This document shows positions 51,701 to 60,534 of a stretch of DNA of 64,000 nucleotides, piece by piece. The notes under the pieces were generated by a model. The model was not told the DNA's origin and ran no database searches. It saw only the letters and a list, made by a program, of their open reading frames with translations. Origin of the DNA: Leishmania infantum JPCM5 (Eukaryota > Euglenozoa > Kinetoplastea > Trypanosomatida > Trypanosomatidae); contig NC_009418.2 in NCBI RefSeq assembly GCF_000002875.2, positions 1,290,273-1,354,272 on the forward strand. The letters run 5' to 3'. A program made the position numbers and the translations under genes. Each line of letters begins with the position of its first letter. Within the stretch, counting starts at the first letter, position 1.

Positions 51701-52419
51701 GCGGCGCCGCGAGGGCCGGAGCACTGCTCAGTGGCCCCAGCGGTGAGCTTTCGCCGCCGCCTGCAATGCGCATGCTTTTTTCGCCCGAGCCGAGGGGCCA
51801 GAACGCTGGGCTGAGTGGATGCAGCCACACCGTCGACGCCGCCACAGTGCAGCCGCGGGCTTTGCAGCCGTCTCCAGCGCAGCTTCCACTCGCACGGGCA
51901 CATGCTAGACCATCCGCAGTTCTGCTGGTACCTCCAGTAAAGTCGACTTCTTACAGATTCTATGGCTCTTCAAAGCCAAGCCGTCTTCCGTCCACCGCCG
52001 CTGCCCGTCGAGCGATTGTGCAGTCATCGTCTACGACCGAAGTGGAAGCTGCGCCGGGCGACGTGGACTCGCCGTACCCTGCTGCCGATGTCGAGGCGTT
52101 GGTGGAGCGGGCGAGGCAGCTTGAGATCGATCGTGACCACCTCATAGAAACGTTGCGGAGCCTTCATCTCTCTCAGCAGAAGCATTGCACACAAGAAAGG
52201 CCGCAGCCACTGCATGCAGCCTCCACAGCAGACTCTGTATTACTGCCCTCCTCGGCACCGCCGGCGCCCTCCTTCACCGTTGCCGAGCAGCTGGAAGGGC
52301 GGTGCGCCTCTCTGGAGAAGGAGGTGCATCGGCTGGAGAAGTTTGTGGTTGCGCTACAAGACGAGCGACACCAGCTTCTGGATAATATGAAACGTAGTAT
52401 GTTTCGTTACAGAGCATGA
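48790..52419 (+). CDS. LRR, Sfi1-like-repeat and coiled-coil protein, 1209 aa; candidate basal-body protein
   Basis: There are three recognisable zones. First, an SDS22-type LRR block (about residues 126-205): LLSRNRISSLLGI, LSLLGNRIRTIEDC and LSLEYNPVARLPHY, ending like an LRR-cap. Second, at about 660-800, a run of helices spaced ~25-35 residues with an aromatic/Trp anchor: AFQQWCSAL, FFTVWRRRA, LRRVWNLLR and AFRTWKSKA. This is the pattern of Sfi1 centrin-binding repeats. Third, two C-terminal coiled coils (about 1100-1200). Between them lie Ser/Thr-rich disordered regions. LRR plus centrin-binding repeats plus coiled coil is typical of centriole/basal-body proteins, so a basal-body or bilobe role is inferred. 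The ATG at 48790 is chosen because the 102-residue upstream extension is low-complexity translation of T/G runs. Confidence 0.82.
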   Translation: MSSVTLSSAVRANPRLVSSSLDKMTCNAQGITVVDIYPSVLSALTAKGAPVSVAESVRVFVQAARCSRRAQRLSTEDNGDRVQHRPAASPGPAVTTGVGSSNSPVEKEKSAANEDSYLNCFNVGIAMSLHTVLLSRNRISSLLGIVQFRHCVCLSLLGNRIRTIEDCEPLAMLPDLQYLSLEYNPVARLPHYRAHLLRICSWPQELSPSTCRLRKLDSAAVTTAELKHAALCLLRESALLPELLYRMQLLAFLVDIENRQRLHRELRLRGHVLHDLGEQASVELLLERGVAHALSRVGVAGAAHMARQLVRDHRRLCATSPSPSENSSAHLARAQAPHAHTHTGVTEEKGVCEAVDEKSGRAADVRTTRVTNFASDTIDPSEIASVSTVSSCSLLSSTSSSGASVLQSLSHLLASKELDWSRRSLRRADATEAAATCKAWSKDAFRQTIVSLDIRLCTLLLRISSVSGQTLTSHDVDRLCGVWLHAVSHCTPAEAAEVNATGPRRLVVEFGAVATERKSTKRRGASEGQVAMKQREASLSTVVTGRTPMGTVAPVETSIKDALEKESRSLSSTSPSPPQLEHRDAHDVTRDCTQISMTSLSSDAALLPRDAVPLPTTRSRADPTQPSMPNRETTGSTDARAALHAIAQDSASLKASARAETIYAFEALARGRCKRRAFQQWCSALRQRWQTRIATAYIREKVSDGAAANIRSPSWGGLLAQVTYVERKRGFFTVWRRRAQLHRDCRTQRLRRVWNLLREKAAASSILRVRCEQASALVAQHMRDAAFRTWKSKAEKRASERCTAARRRIFAEEPRSTDAFLALASLTPVMAHLAARTPSPRITVLRRTLADALTPRRKTCTTAVEAPSVTSVPDEVLSDTPAAAAASPAIMSVWRHVAALERRACSPHASASVSDKEVQHGRYVCSSSDEEAGLSAVGASPTPGVSVSSDTATPFVGVTSPEWVQQPQPLCGAARAGALLSGPSGELSPPPAMRMLFSPEPRGQNAGLSGCSHTVDAATVQPRALQPSPAQLPLARAHARPSAVLLVPPVKSTSYRFYGSSKPSRLPSTAAARRAIVQSSSTTEVEAAPGDVDSPYPAADVEALVERARQLEIDRDHLIETLRSLHLSQQKHCTQERPQPLHAASTADSVLLPSSAPPAPSFTVAEQLEGRCASLEKEVHRLEKFVVALQDERHQLLDNMKRSMFRYRA

Positions 52420-53038
52420 TGCGCAACGCCGAAGAAGTGAAAAGCAGCGGAATCAAGGGCAATACCGTCCGCGCGCAGCTGTGGGATAATAGGGTGTGCG
52501 GCGCTGCGCACGGCCTCCGTGCTCGACTGTATCATGTGTCGTTATCTGTTTTGCGTTCACCTGAGCCTCGTCTCTGTCTCTCTCTCGCCCCCTCTCCCTC
52601 TTTGAAAGGTGCTGCGTGTGCCGTCATATGGGCGGGAGAGACGCGTTGGCCATGGCGGGTGGCACGGGGCCGCGGCCGCCGTGGTCGCACGCACTTCAGC
52701 CGAGGGCTCCTAAACCGCACAAGACGGGAAACGAAAAAACAAGGAAAAAGGGGGAAAGGCCTCCTCCGCCCCCCCCTCCTCCTCCTCCTCATCCTGCCTC
52801 CCTCTTTGATGCGCAGCCCCTTTAGTTGTGGTTTTGTTTTTTAGCGATGTCGCTCTCTCTCTCTCTCTTCTCGCCTCCCCTCTCTCTCTCACGCACCGTT
52901 CACACATACACACACACGTCCGTCCGTGGAACAAAGAGAAAAAAGCAGGTCGAAGGGGAAGGGTCTGCACAAACACCGCTCGCCATCGTGAATTTTATGC
53001 ACTGTGTCAAGGGCGCGTAGGCGCAGTAGCGACAGATA
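52420..53038 (+). other. Intergenic region
   Basis: Short and CT-rich, with a (TC)n run at 52852-52868 and a CTCC run near 52770-52790. No gene seen. Confidence 0.5.
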
Positions 53039-54466
53039 ATGTTTGGCGGTGGTGAGGAGTACTTCCAGGACCCCCCGGAGATCGATCGGGACACGCTTGG
53101 TCGCTACGCCACCTTCTGCGCTCGCCTACGCGCCATTGAGAAACCTGGCAAAAGGACCATCACCGAAGCCGCCACTCTGGCGCGCGAAGTCGGCGACACC
53201 CTCCTTGACTACGAGCTCGTCGTCGGTGCACTCTTCCGACATATCAAGACGTGGACAGGCCAGAAGCAACTCGCGTGCTGGTATATACTTGACAAGCTGT
53301 GTAAGGAGGACCGTGACAAGTACGGCTACACTGCCGGCAAGTACATACTAGAGGTCGGGCGAGACCACATCCCTTACGAGGATGCTGATCTCGCCGGCAA
53401 GTACGAGAGCCTCGTGGAGCACTGGGAAAATGTTTTTCCGCGTCATGTCGTCGATGCGCTGTGGATCGCCAAAAAGGAGCGCCTTTGGGCCGTCGACCAC
53501 CCGACCGAGGTGAAGCAGCAGCAGCAGGCGGAAGAGGAGGAGTGGGCGCGCGAGGAGGAGGTGATGCAGGACGAAGACGGCCTTAACGACTTTGGCCAGC
53601 CATGCATCGACTACCTGCAGGGACACTGCAGCTGGGGCGACAGCTGTCGTCTGTACCACCCGCCCGGTGAGGAGGGCTCGCTGCCAGCAGAGTGCCGGAT
53701 GGGGGACTGGAAGTGCTCGGCATGCGGCGTCATCAATCGGCACTTTCGACGTCGGTGCTCCAACTGCGTGCGTGAGAAGCCGCAGTACAAGAAAGGGCGC
53801 GTACCGTCAGCGGAGGATAAGCTGCTCTGCACGCCAGACCCGGCAGTGACGGCCGCCTTTCATCAGCAGTTTGGTTACAACCCGTACATGCCAGCGGAGG
53901 CGGTAGCGCACTTCAAGCTGCGCCTAGAGGGTGTGTCGGCGGAGGAGTACCGCAAGGAGCGCGCGGCAGCGTACCGCGTGCGCATTCTCGGCAAGGCTCC
54001 CACTAACCCCGTCGAGGAGCGTTGCAAGGCGACGAAGCACTTCCCCGACATCGACATGGAGCCAGACGAGGAGTACGAGGTGGGCACGGACGGGCTCGTG
54101 GCGAAGCGGCAGCGCACCGAGAGCCTCGTGCCCGCGAACGCCTCGCCCAATAGCGCTATCGCGCTTCTCGCGCAGCTCGTCATGGAACGTGGCATTTTGG
54201 ACCCGACCGTCCCGCAAATTTTCGGCGAGCTTTCCCGGTACATCCGCCAGGCTGCTGGTGACCCAGCAATGGAGCTCAACGAAACTCAGGCGGAGGTGCT
54301 GCTGTCTGCTTGCAAGCTGGGCTTCACCGCGTGGAATGCGAACAAAGGCGCCGTTCCTTCCGTCGCCACTTTCTTCAAGGCAGTTCGGCATAATGAAAGT
54401 AAGCTGGGGCTCTCCAGTGAGCAGGCGGAGCAGCTGGAGTCCATGGCCAGCATGTTCTTGGCGTGA
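53039..54466 (+). CDS. CID + CCCH + RanBP2-type zinc-finger protein, 475 aa; candidate mRNA 3'-end factor
   Basis: The N-terminal ~150 residues form an all-helical repeat resembling a CTD-interacting domain (CID, Pcf11/Nrd1/SCAF type), for example QLACWYILDKLCKED. A Glu/Gln-rich linker (about 160-185) follows. Then come a CCCH zinc finger (C189-x7-C197-x5-C203-x3-H207) and a RanBP2-type finger (C226-x2-C229, N233, C240-x2-C243, preceded by GDWK), both RNA-binding folds. A middle helical region and a C-terminal helical domain (about 375-475) have no name I know. CID proteins link transcription to RNA processing; with two zinc fingers this looks like a pre-mRNA processing factor, perhaps working near CPSF73 encoded 13 kb upstream. 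That partnership is inference. The start at 53039 gives a CID starting at once. Confidence 0.85.
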   Translation: MFGGGEEYFQDPPEIDRDTLGRYATFCARLRAIEKPGKRTITEAATLAREVGDTLLDYELVVGALFRHIKTWTGQKQLACWYILDKLCKEDRDKYGYTAGKYILEVGRDHIPYEDADLAGKYESLVEHWENVFPRHVVDALWIAKKERLWAVDHPTEVKQQQQAEEEEWAREEEVMQDEDGLNDFGQPCIDYLQGHCSWGDSCRLYHPPGEEGSLPAECRMGDWKCSACGVINRHFRRRCSNCVREKPQYKKGRVPSAEDKLLCTPDPAVTAAFHQQFGYNPYMPAEAVAHFKLRLEGVSAEEYRKERAAAYRVRILGKAPTNPVEERCKATKHFPDIDMEPDEEYEVGTDGLVAKRQRTESLVPANASPNSAIALLAQLVMERGILDPTVPQIFGELSRYIRQAAGDPAMELNETQAEVLLSACKLGFTAWNANKGAVPSVATFFKAVRHNESKLGLSSEQAEQLESMASMFLA

Positions 54467-55666
54467 GAAACGCGAAGAAAACCAAAGAGGAAGTCCATCT
54501 TGTGTGTGTGTGTGTGTTACAAGTCTCCTTTTGCGCTTGTTTTGCGTCACCGCGAGAACACGCGCATACAGACACGCACACACACAGACACGCACACACA
54601 CACATCACTACCCGGTTGAAGCCAGGCAGGAAGGTGAAAGGGTGTGTGCGCGGTATCGTCTCGTCGGCACGCCCTCGTGGCGTCGCTTTCTTGTGTGTGT
54701 GCGTGTGTGTTGAGCAGTGCTGTGCGCGGAACATGGAGGAATGTCAGTTGCCTGTTTGACGTACGCATATGAAAGGAAAAAAAAACTAAGAGAACAAGAC
54801 GGTGTGGTGGCACTCATGAATTCTCTCACCTCTGCGTAGATGTATAGAGTGGTACCATTTTCTTTTCTGTGCGCGTTTGCGTGTATCAAGGGAGGCGAAT
54901 CCATATGCGACTTTGCCGCTGTTGTTCGCCGGCATTCATTGACTGTCCGCAGCCCCCACAAGGTGCGAGTATGATCCCCTCGTCGCAGTTCAACTTGTTT
55001 TATTTTTTTACGAGCAATGATGGGCTTGTCTCTCTCGCGCGCGCCGCTTCTCCCTCTCCCTCTCCCGCCTCCTGTTTTTGGTTTCCGCCCCTCATGTCAC
55101 CGTGCAGAGGAAACAACCAGGTGAAAAGGGGAACAATAATTAGAAGGGCGCCGCTTGGCATCTACACAGCAAACTACCGCCAGCATCACCACATCAGGTA
55201 GCCATCACATCTTGCTAGCGAGACACACGCACACACATATATACATATACGCATACATGCATGCGCACACACGTTACTCAGCGGTCTTGTTGCCCCTCTC
55301 CCCTCTTTGCTCGGGCTCACCCACACATCTCTGCATACGAGCGAGCACGCCGAACGCACCTCCCGTGCAGCGCTGCTTCCACCCCGCCTCCTGTCTGTGA
55401 CTCGAGTCTGACCCTCCTCCTTTTTGCCGGCACACAACGCAAAGCACGAGCGCTTGGGTCAACGGTGCTGTGCGCGTTGATCACTGCCGTCGTACGTCGC
55501 ATCTTTTCTTTATTCGTACCATCGCACTCGCTGCGTGTATCTCGCCTACGTGAAGGGAAGTCAGTTCGCCTTCTGTTCACTGCCGCCGTTGCCGAAGCCT
55601 CGTTGAGCGCCTCATCACTTTTCTGTGTTTTTCTCCTTCGTCTCTCTCCCTTGTCCCGTGAAGTCG
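54467..55666 (+). other. Intergenic region
   Basis: It holds (TG)n and (CA)n runs at about 54502-54518 and 54574-54604, a (TA/CA) patch at about 55227-55260, and a T/C-rich leader (about 55495-55655) before the next ATG. No gene seen. Confidence 0.5.
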
Positions 55667-56743
55667 ATGACCTCTGTAATCCTCGTGAACCCCATCGCCT
55701 TTGGGCCAAATCCGAAGACGAAGGACAACGCCCTGATTCAGTCCATGCACGTCGGCAACGCGAAGGCTGACATGGATCGCTCGCAGGTCTGCGCGCTTGT
55801 AACCGAACTAGAGTCCTTCTTCAAGGTGAGCTGCGGCGTCCGCACCGTCGTCGTTCACCAATCCCGCGAGCCGAAACTGTGCCGGGTGACGCTGGAGGAG
55901 CGCGGTGAGAGTGTCTGTGTCGCGGACAGCCTCTCCGTCCACAATGTCGTCGACGGCAACGGCGTCATTCAGCGCCATCTTGTTGTCTTTTACCCGATGA
56001 ATCCGTTCCGCCAAGGTGAGCTGGCCCGCAAGCAGCTTGTCAACCACATCACCAAGGCAGCGGAGGAGAATGCCGCGATCGAGCTGATTGATCTGCGGCC
56101 TTTTGAGGAGGAGGGCAAATACCTGGAGGGGTCGGGCTCTCTCATCTTTTCGCCCGGCGGCAGGTACGTGTACACGGCCGTTTCTCAGCGTAGCCATCCC
56201 GATGTGTTGGAGGCGCTGTGCCGGCCAGAAAACCTGAACATTCCTCCTGAAAATCGCTTTCTTCTGCGCTGCAAGAACGCGATACCGCACACGAACTTGC
56301 TGGGGTGGTGCGGCACGGGTATCTGCGCCTGGGCCATCAGCAGCCTTGTCTTCGATGTGGAGGAGGAGGAGGTGGCCTTCTACGACCACCTGTCCGCCGT
56401 CTACTCCTGCGTCCTGGAACTGAGTGAGGCGGAGGTGGAGAAGTTTGCGGCGAGTGCGCTGGAGGTGCCTGTGCAGCCACAGAGTGGGAGCGCAGGCAAC
56501 GCGCACTACGTTTTGGTAATCTCAGAAACGGCCCTGGCGGGACTCACTTCCAAGAACCGTGAGCTGCTCATAGACTGGTACGGCGAAGAGAACGTGCACA
56601 CCTTCTACGGCGAAGTCCTCGAGCGCCGCTGCGGTACCTCGCTGCCTTCCTGCATTGCTGCCTCCTACACACTGGGGTCTCGGCCGCCTTTGCCATCGCA
56701 GCCGTCCACAATTGAGTTGCTGCGGCTCGGTGCCGATAGCTGA
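55667..56743 (+). CDS. Amidinotransferase-fold protein (CtlX/DDAH-like), 358 aa
   Basis: This belongs to the guanidine-modifying enzyme superfamily (arginine deiminase, DDAH, amidinotransferase). In line with the family the protein shows NPIAFGPN at the N-terminus, YPMNPFRQGE, LEGSGSLIFS with E154, HTNLL with H208, and a C-terminal cysteine C329 in SLPSCIAA. These are the Glu, His and Cys expected for catalysis through a thiouronium intermediate. Bacterial CtlX proteins usually have GGGSxRCM before the Cys; here that glycine-rich context is replaced by RRCGTSLPSC, with two further cysteines nearby (C325 region). The substrate might be a (methyl)arginine or citrulline derivative; activity is not certain. 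Length fits the eukaryotic group. The ATG at 55667 follows a T/C-rich leader; upstream extension would need a non-ATG start. Confidence 0.85.
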   Translation: MTSVILVNPIAFGPNPKTKDNALIQSMHVGNAKADMDRSQVCALVTELESFFKVSCGVRTVVVHQSREPKLCRVTLEERGESVCVADSLSVHNVVDGNGVIQRHLVVFYPMNPFRQGELARKQLVNHITKAAEENAAIELIDLRPFEEEGKYLEGSGSLIFSPGGRYVYTAVSQRSHPDVLEALCRPENLNIPPENRFLLRCKNAIPHTNLLGWCGTGICAWAISSLVFDVEEEEVAFYDHLSAVYSCVLELSEAEVEKFAASALEVPVQPQSGSAGNAHYVLVISETALAGLTSKNRELLIDWYGEENVHTFYGEVLERRCGTSLPSCIAASYTLGSRPPLPSQPSTIELLRLGADS

Positions 56744-58782
56744 GGCGGCGTGGTGCTCTGATGGATGCAAACGCCCCTTCACATCCCTCGACGCTCCAGC
56801 GCGTTCTTTTTCGTTGTGCATGTGTCGGTGGTTTCCCTTTTCCCACGTATTAGCACGTCACTCTGTGCGTTTTCTGTTAGCGTGTCTGCGCCCACCCATC
56901 TCTTACGCACACACGCTCGCATGCACCCCACCCCCGCCCCCTCCTCCTCGGCTTTGTCCATACCGCTGCCGTCTGGTGCCACGCGCCTGCTGCTGAAAGG
57001 CCTAGCTACGGTGATGTGTGTGTGTGTGTGTGTGTTGGAGAGAGGGACGATATTGGAAGTGGGCGGGGCATTAGAGGTGTGAGAGCACAGAATCCGCAGC
57101 GTGAAATGGGCTCTGCGGCCTCCTGGAAGATCTTTTCTTATTTCTTTTTTGGTTTTCAAAGATAAGAAATGGCGAACGAAAGGAAAAACGCTGGTGCTCG
57201 TGAACCACTCAAAGTGACGCGCACTGCTGTGTACCTCAGGATGGGTCGAACTTGTTGCCCGCCACACGCCGACGCACGAGCACGTTGCGGGATACCACGC
57301 GCCATAATTTGGCACCGGTGCACCCTTGATGAAAGCAATGAGGTACACAGGGACGCCCAACCACGCCCTCTCTTAGGCGTACCCGCAAATTCTTTCCCCT
57401 CACTAGACGAAACCTCTCACCTCCCGTGTTGAAGATGCGCTCATTCAAGGTTTGCTTGTTCAGTTTCGCATTTGCATGCCCCTGCTGTCGTGGTGTAGTG
57501 CGCCGTGTTCGAGCCGTGCGTGGCCACCTCGTTGTCGTCTCCCCCCCCCTCCACCTTCCCTCTTACTGTTGCTCTCACAGCCTCTCGCGGTCCTGGCACT
57601 GGATACACACACAGTGGAGATGGAGGAGGGTGAAGAGAAGAACGGTTGATCGTGTGACGGTTCGTTTCACCAGGCGCACGTGTGGGTGGTCGCCCTCTTT
57701 TGCTTGTATCCATCCTGCAGACAGCACAAACGCCTTCGCACAGGCGCACACACGCGCGAAAGAGAGTAAGGTCTGTCAAGACGATGAAGCAAAAAAAAAA
57801 AACGGAAATACACGGCTCGTATGAAAAGGAAGAAAATGCGTCTCTCTGCTTGTAATGTGCGGACGGTCGCTGGGGGCGGCATTCTCCCTCCTCTTCTCTG
57901 TTGTGTGCATGAACGTGCACGTTTAGAATGATTATCGTGCTTCGGTGGTCACCCGTTGCATGTGCTTGGGTGCAGCACGTTACTCGCTTCTCGCTCTCGT
58001 TACACCTCCCTCCCCCTCCCTATTTTTTTTGTTCCCCTCTTTTTCGTCGTGTTGTGCCTTTATGTGGTTGCCATCTCGATTCCTCTTTTCCTTGTCATGT
58101 TTCTCCTCCGCTCGCGTGGTCGTCTCGGAGAGACAGCTTCCCACCTTACAGCGTCCCCCACGCACATCTCTTTTCTCCTTTGGTTCCCTTCACTGTCCGT
58201 AGAGGCGCATGGGAAGGTCGAGTTGCCGCGCTGCAAGATTGGCAACAACGGAAAAAACTGAAGTGCAGAGGCGACTAGTGGCCACCCCCCCCCCACACAA
58301 AAAAAAGATCGAACGCCGGAAAGGGAAAGGAATGTCATACGCCAGTTACTACCAGAGGGGGGGGTGGCGAAGTGCCTTCGCGTATGCCTCTGTACACCAC
58401 TTCCGTAGTTTTTTGTTGTTGGTCGGTAGGTCTGCCCTCGTATGCTCTTTGCTGGCCCTGTCTGTGTTTCGCCAGCTTCATGTCGTCTTTTGCGCTTGCA
58501 GCGCTCTCGATAACGAGAAGAAAAAGAGAAACAAGGACGAAGAAAGCGTCGCGAAAGTGGCGGGGTGCTATGGTAAAGAAGACGGCACAGCCTCTCCCTA
58601 GCAGGCTCTCCTTGCTGGGAGGGGCCACGAGCGAGAGTTGCCGGAGCCACTCAATCGGGTCCTGTTCGCTCGTGCCCTTCTGGGGACTGCTGTTTCGTCT
58701 CTAGACGAGCAGCTGAAGGTGATGGAGGGAATCGCAATGCGTGCGAAGTTATCCTCGCCTCCTTTTCGGAGTGCATATAAGC

Positions 58783-58815
<33 letters not shown>

Positions 58816-59040
58816 ATCTGTGTCGGGGACGTCCTCTGCAAGGCAGCACCTCTCCCTTCAACGCTCTCTACTCCTCCCTCCTCTCTCCCCTCAATCCTTT
58901 TCTGCAATGCGGTCACACAATCATTATACTGATATATATATATATAGTAATACGGGCTTCGATAATACATCGCACACGAAGGTGAGATAGCAGAAGCACA
59001 AATCACATCCCCGCCACCTCTGCTCCCTTCCTCAGGAGCG
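56744..59040 (+). other. 2.3-kb interval with TA and TG repeats
   Basis: It contains (TG)n at 57016-57034, a small imperfect hairpin at about 57131-57168 (TTCTTAT...ATAAGAA), (TA)n at about 58782-58797 and 58931-58946, and an A-run at 57792-57802. The pair of TA runs lies within 260 bases of the next ATG. No coding sequence is convincing. Confidence 0.5.
58782..58946. repeat. Two TA microsatellites flanking 130 bp
   Basis: TATATATATATATA at about 58782-58797 (followed by a TG run) and another at about 58931-58946, just before the LRR gene's start. They are self-complementary and could fold or vary in length. Confidence 0.75.
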
Positions 59041-59754
59041 ATGCCTACACAAGAAGAGCCTCCACAGCAGACCCGTTTGCTCTTGCGTCGCACGCTGAGC
59101 ACCCGATTTCCCCTTATTCTTGGTGAGATGCGGCTGCCCAGTATGGCCCCTAGTCCGAGCATTCCCTATGATGTGCTGCTTCGCCGCTACGTGGACCTGC
59201 GCGACGCGGCCCGAGATCTGATCTCTGCCGACCCGAGGCAGTCGCTCAATGTGCACGACACCTATCTGCGTCTCTGTCAAGCCCATGGCTACCCGCTAGA
59301 CAATCACTACCTGGGCTACCTCGCTCGGTACGCCACGGTGCAAGCCGCTATTACGAGCGGCTCAGCCCGAGATGTGGTGGACAAGGTGCGTCATCTCGAT
59401 TTTCTTCCCACCTATGTTGGCAAGCTCGCGTGGATGCCCATCTTCGTTACCCTCTCCGACTGCGTTCTCCTTCACTCTTTGTCACTGTCGAGCCAGCAGC
59501 TGGACAGTGATTTAGTGCTTCTCCTTGCCCACAGCCTCCCTCCTCTCGTGCAACTTGCCTGCCTGGACGTATCTGGCAATCCGATCGGCTGCACCGGTGT
59601 GCAGGCTCTCATACGGCTCGTGAAGTCCTCTCCCTCTCTGACGCAGTGCAACATACACGGCTCTGCATCGATTGCACCTCTGACAAGGCGGCTCGAGGCC
59701 GCATTGGCTCGCAATCAAGAGCGCACATCTCCGACAGCGGTGGCGAGCCAGTGA
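59041..59754 (+). CDS. Short leucine-rich-repeat protein, 237 aa
   Basis: The N-terminal ~110 residues are helical with many Arg and Tyr and no recognised domain. From about residue 110 on there are two to three LRR-like units: LLHSLSLSSQQLDSDLVLLLAHSL and LACLDVSGNPIGCTGVQALIRLV, the NLR/RNI-type consensus LxxLDLSxNxIgxxGxxaL. The tail is Ser/Thr-rich. There are too few repeats for a full arc, so it is either a capped fragment or part of a complex. Its ATG is the first after the TA/T-rich leader. Many small LRR proteins are associated with cytoskeleton or flagellum in trypanosomatids; a function cannot be assigned. Confidence 0.72.
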   Translation: MPTQEEPPQQTRLLLRRTLSTRFPLILGEMRLPSMAPSPSIPYDVLLRRYVDLRDAARDLISADPRQSLNVHDTYLRLCQAHGYPLDNHYLGYLARYATVQAAITSGSARDVVDKVRHLDFLPTYVGKLAWMPIFVTLSDCVLLHSLSLSSQQLDSDLVLLLAHSLPPLVQLACLDVSGNPIGCTGVQALIRLVKSSPSLTQCNIHGSASIAPLTRRLEAALARNQERTSPTAVASQ

Positions 59755-60179
59755 TGGTGCCGGCAATGTCAGCAGCGCACGGGTGTACTTCCTGTACAGT
59801 ATTCGCTCCTCTCACGGCACGCCCATGCGAGGAAGGGCTACCGTCTGTCGATGTGCTTGTATGTTGTGCCGTCCTTTCTTTGTGTACTGCTCTCTCGCCC
59901 TCGCGACTTGTATGTCTTATTATCTGATCTTTCTTTTCCGTGGAACTGGAACGACTGCGCCGTGGCCTCGTGGAGGACATCAAGGACTGCACTACACACA
60001 CACACACACGCACGCACGCACACATACAAGGTAAAAACAGAGAACTGGTATTCGGGCAGTCGACAGGACGCTCTTTCTATGCGGCATCGTGCGCACAGTG
60101 TACTCCGTCGTAGGCAGTATCGTTGATGTTGTTTTTGCGAGTGCGGGCGTGGTCGTCTGGCATACGATGCCGCTCTCTC

Positions 60180-60221
<42 letters not shown>

Positions 60222-60534
60222 GTGTGCGTGTGTCTTGCATTGGGCAAGTGCATCAGCACGTCGTGCTCGCTGGGTGAGTACTCATGTTCACAGTCTCACA
60301 CTTTTCTACACGTCTGCTGGTGCCGCGCCTTCCTCTTCGCGCTTTGCTCTCCCATGAGACGCTCCCACATCTTCAGTTGACCTCGCCGCGCCGCGTGCGG
60401 GGTCATGGCGGTGCCCAAATCCCACTTCTCTTCCCTCTCTCTCTGCCGTTCTTCAGAGTCATCGCGTGCGAGTGCTGGCGCACTCGATAGCACAAAGACA
60501 CCACGCACAGACGCGCCTCCAGTGGGCAGGACTC
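59755..60534 (+). other. Intergenic region
   Basis: It holds (CA)n at 59992-60025 and a long (TG)n at about 60186-60230, near-inverted copies about 170 bp apart, then a T/C-rich leader at about 60420-60455 with AG near 60456. No gene seen. Confidence 0.5.

Noticed and set aside
57170..57450. Less repetitive patch that might be an old retroposon in reverse
   Set aside because: No block shared with the three SIDER-like copies could be aligned by eye.
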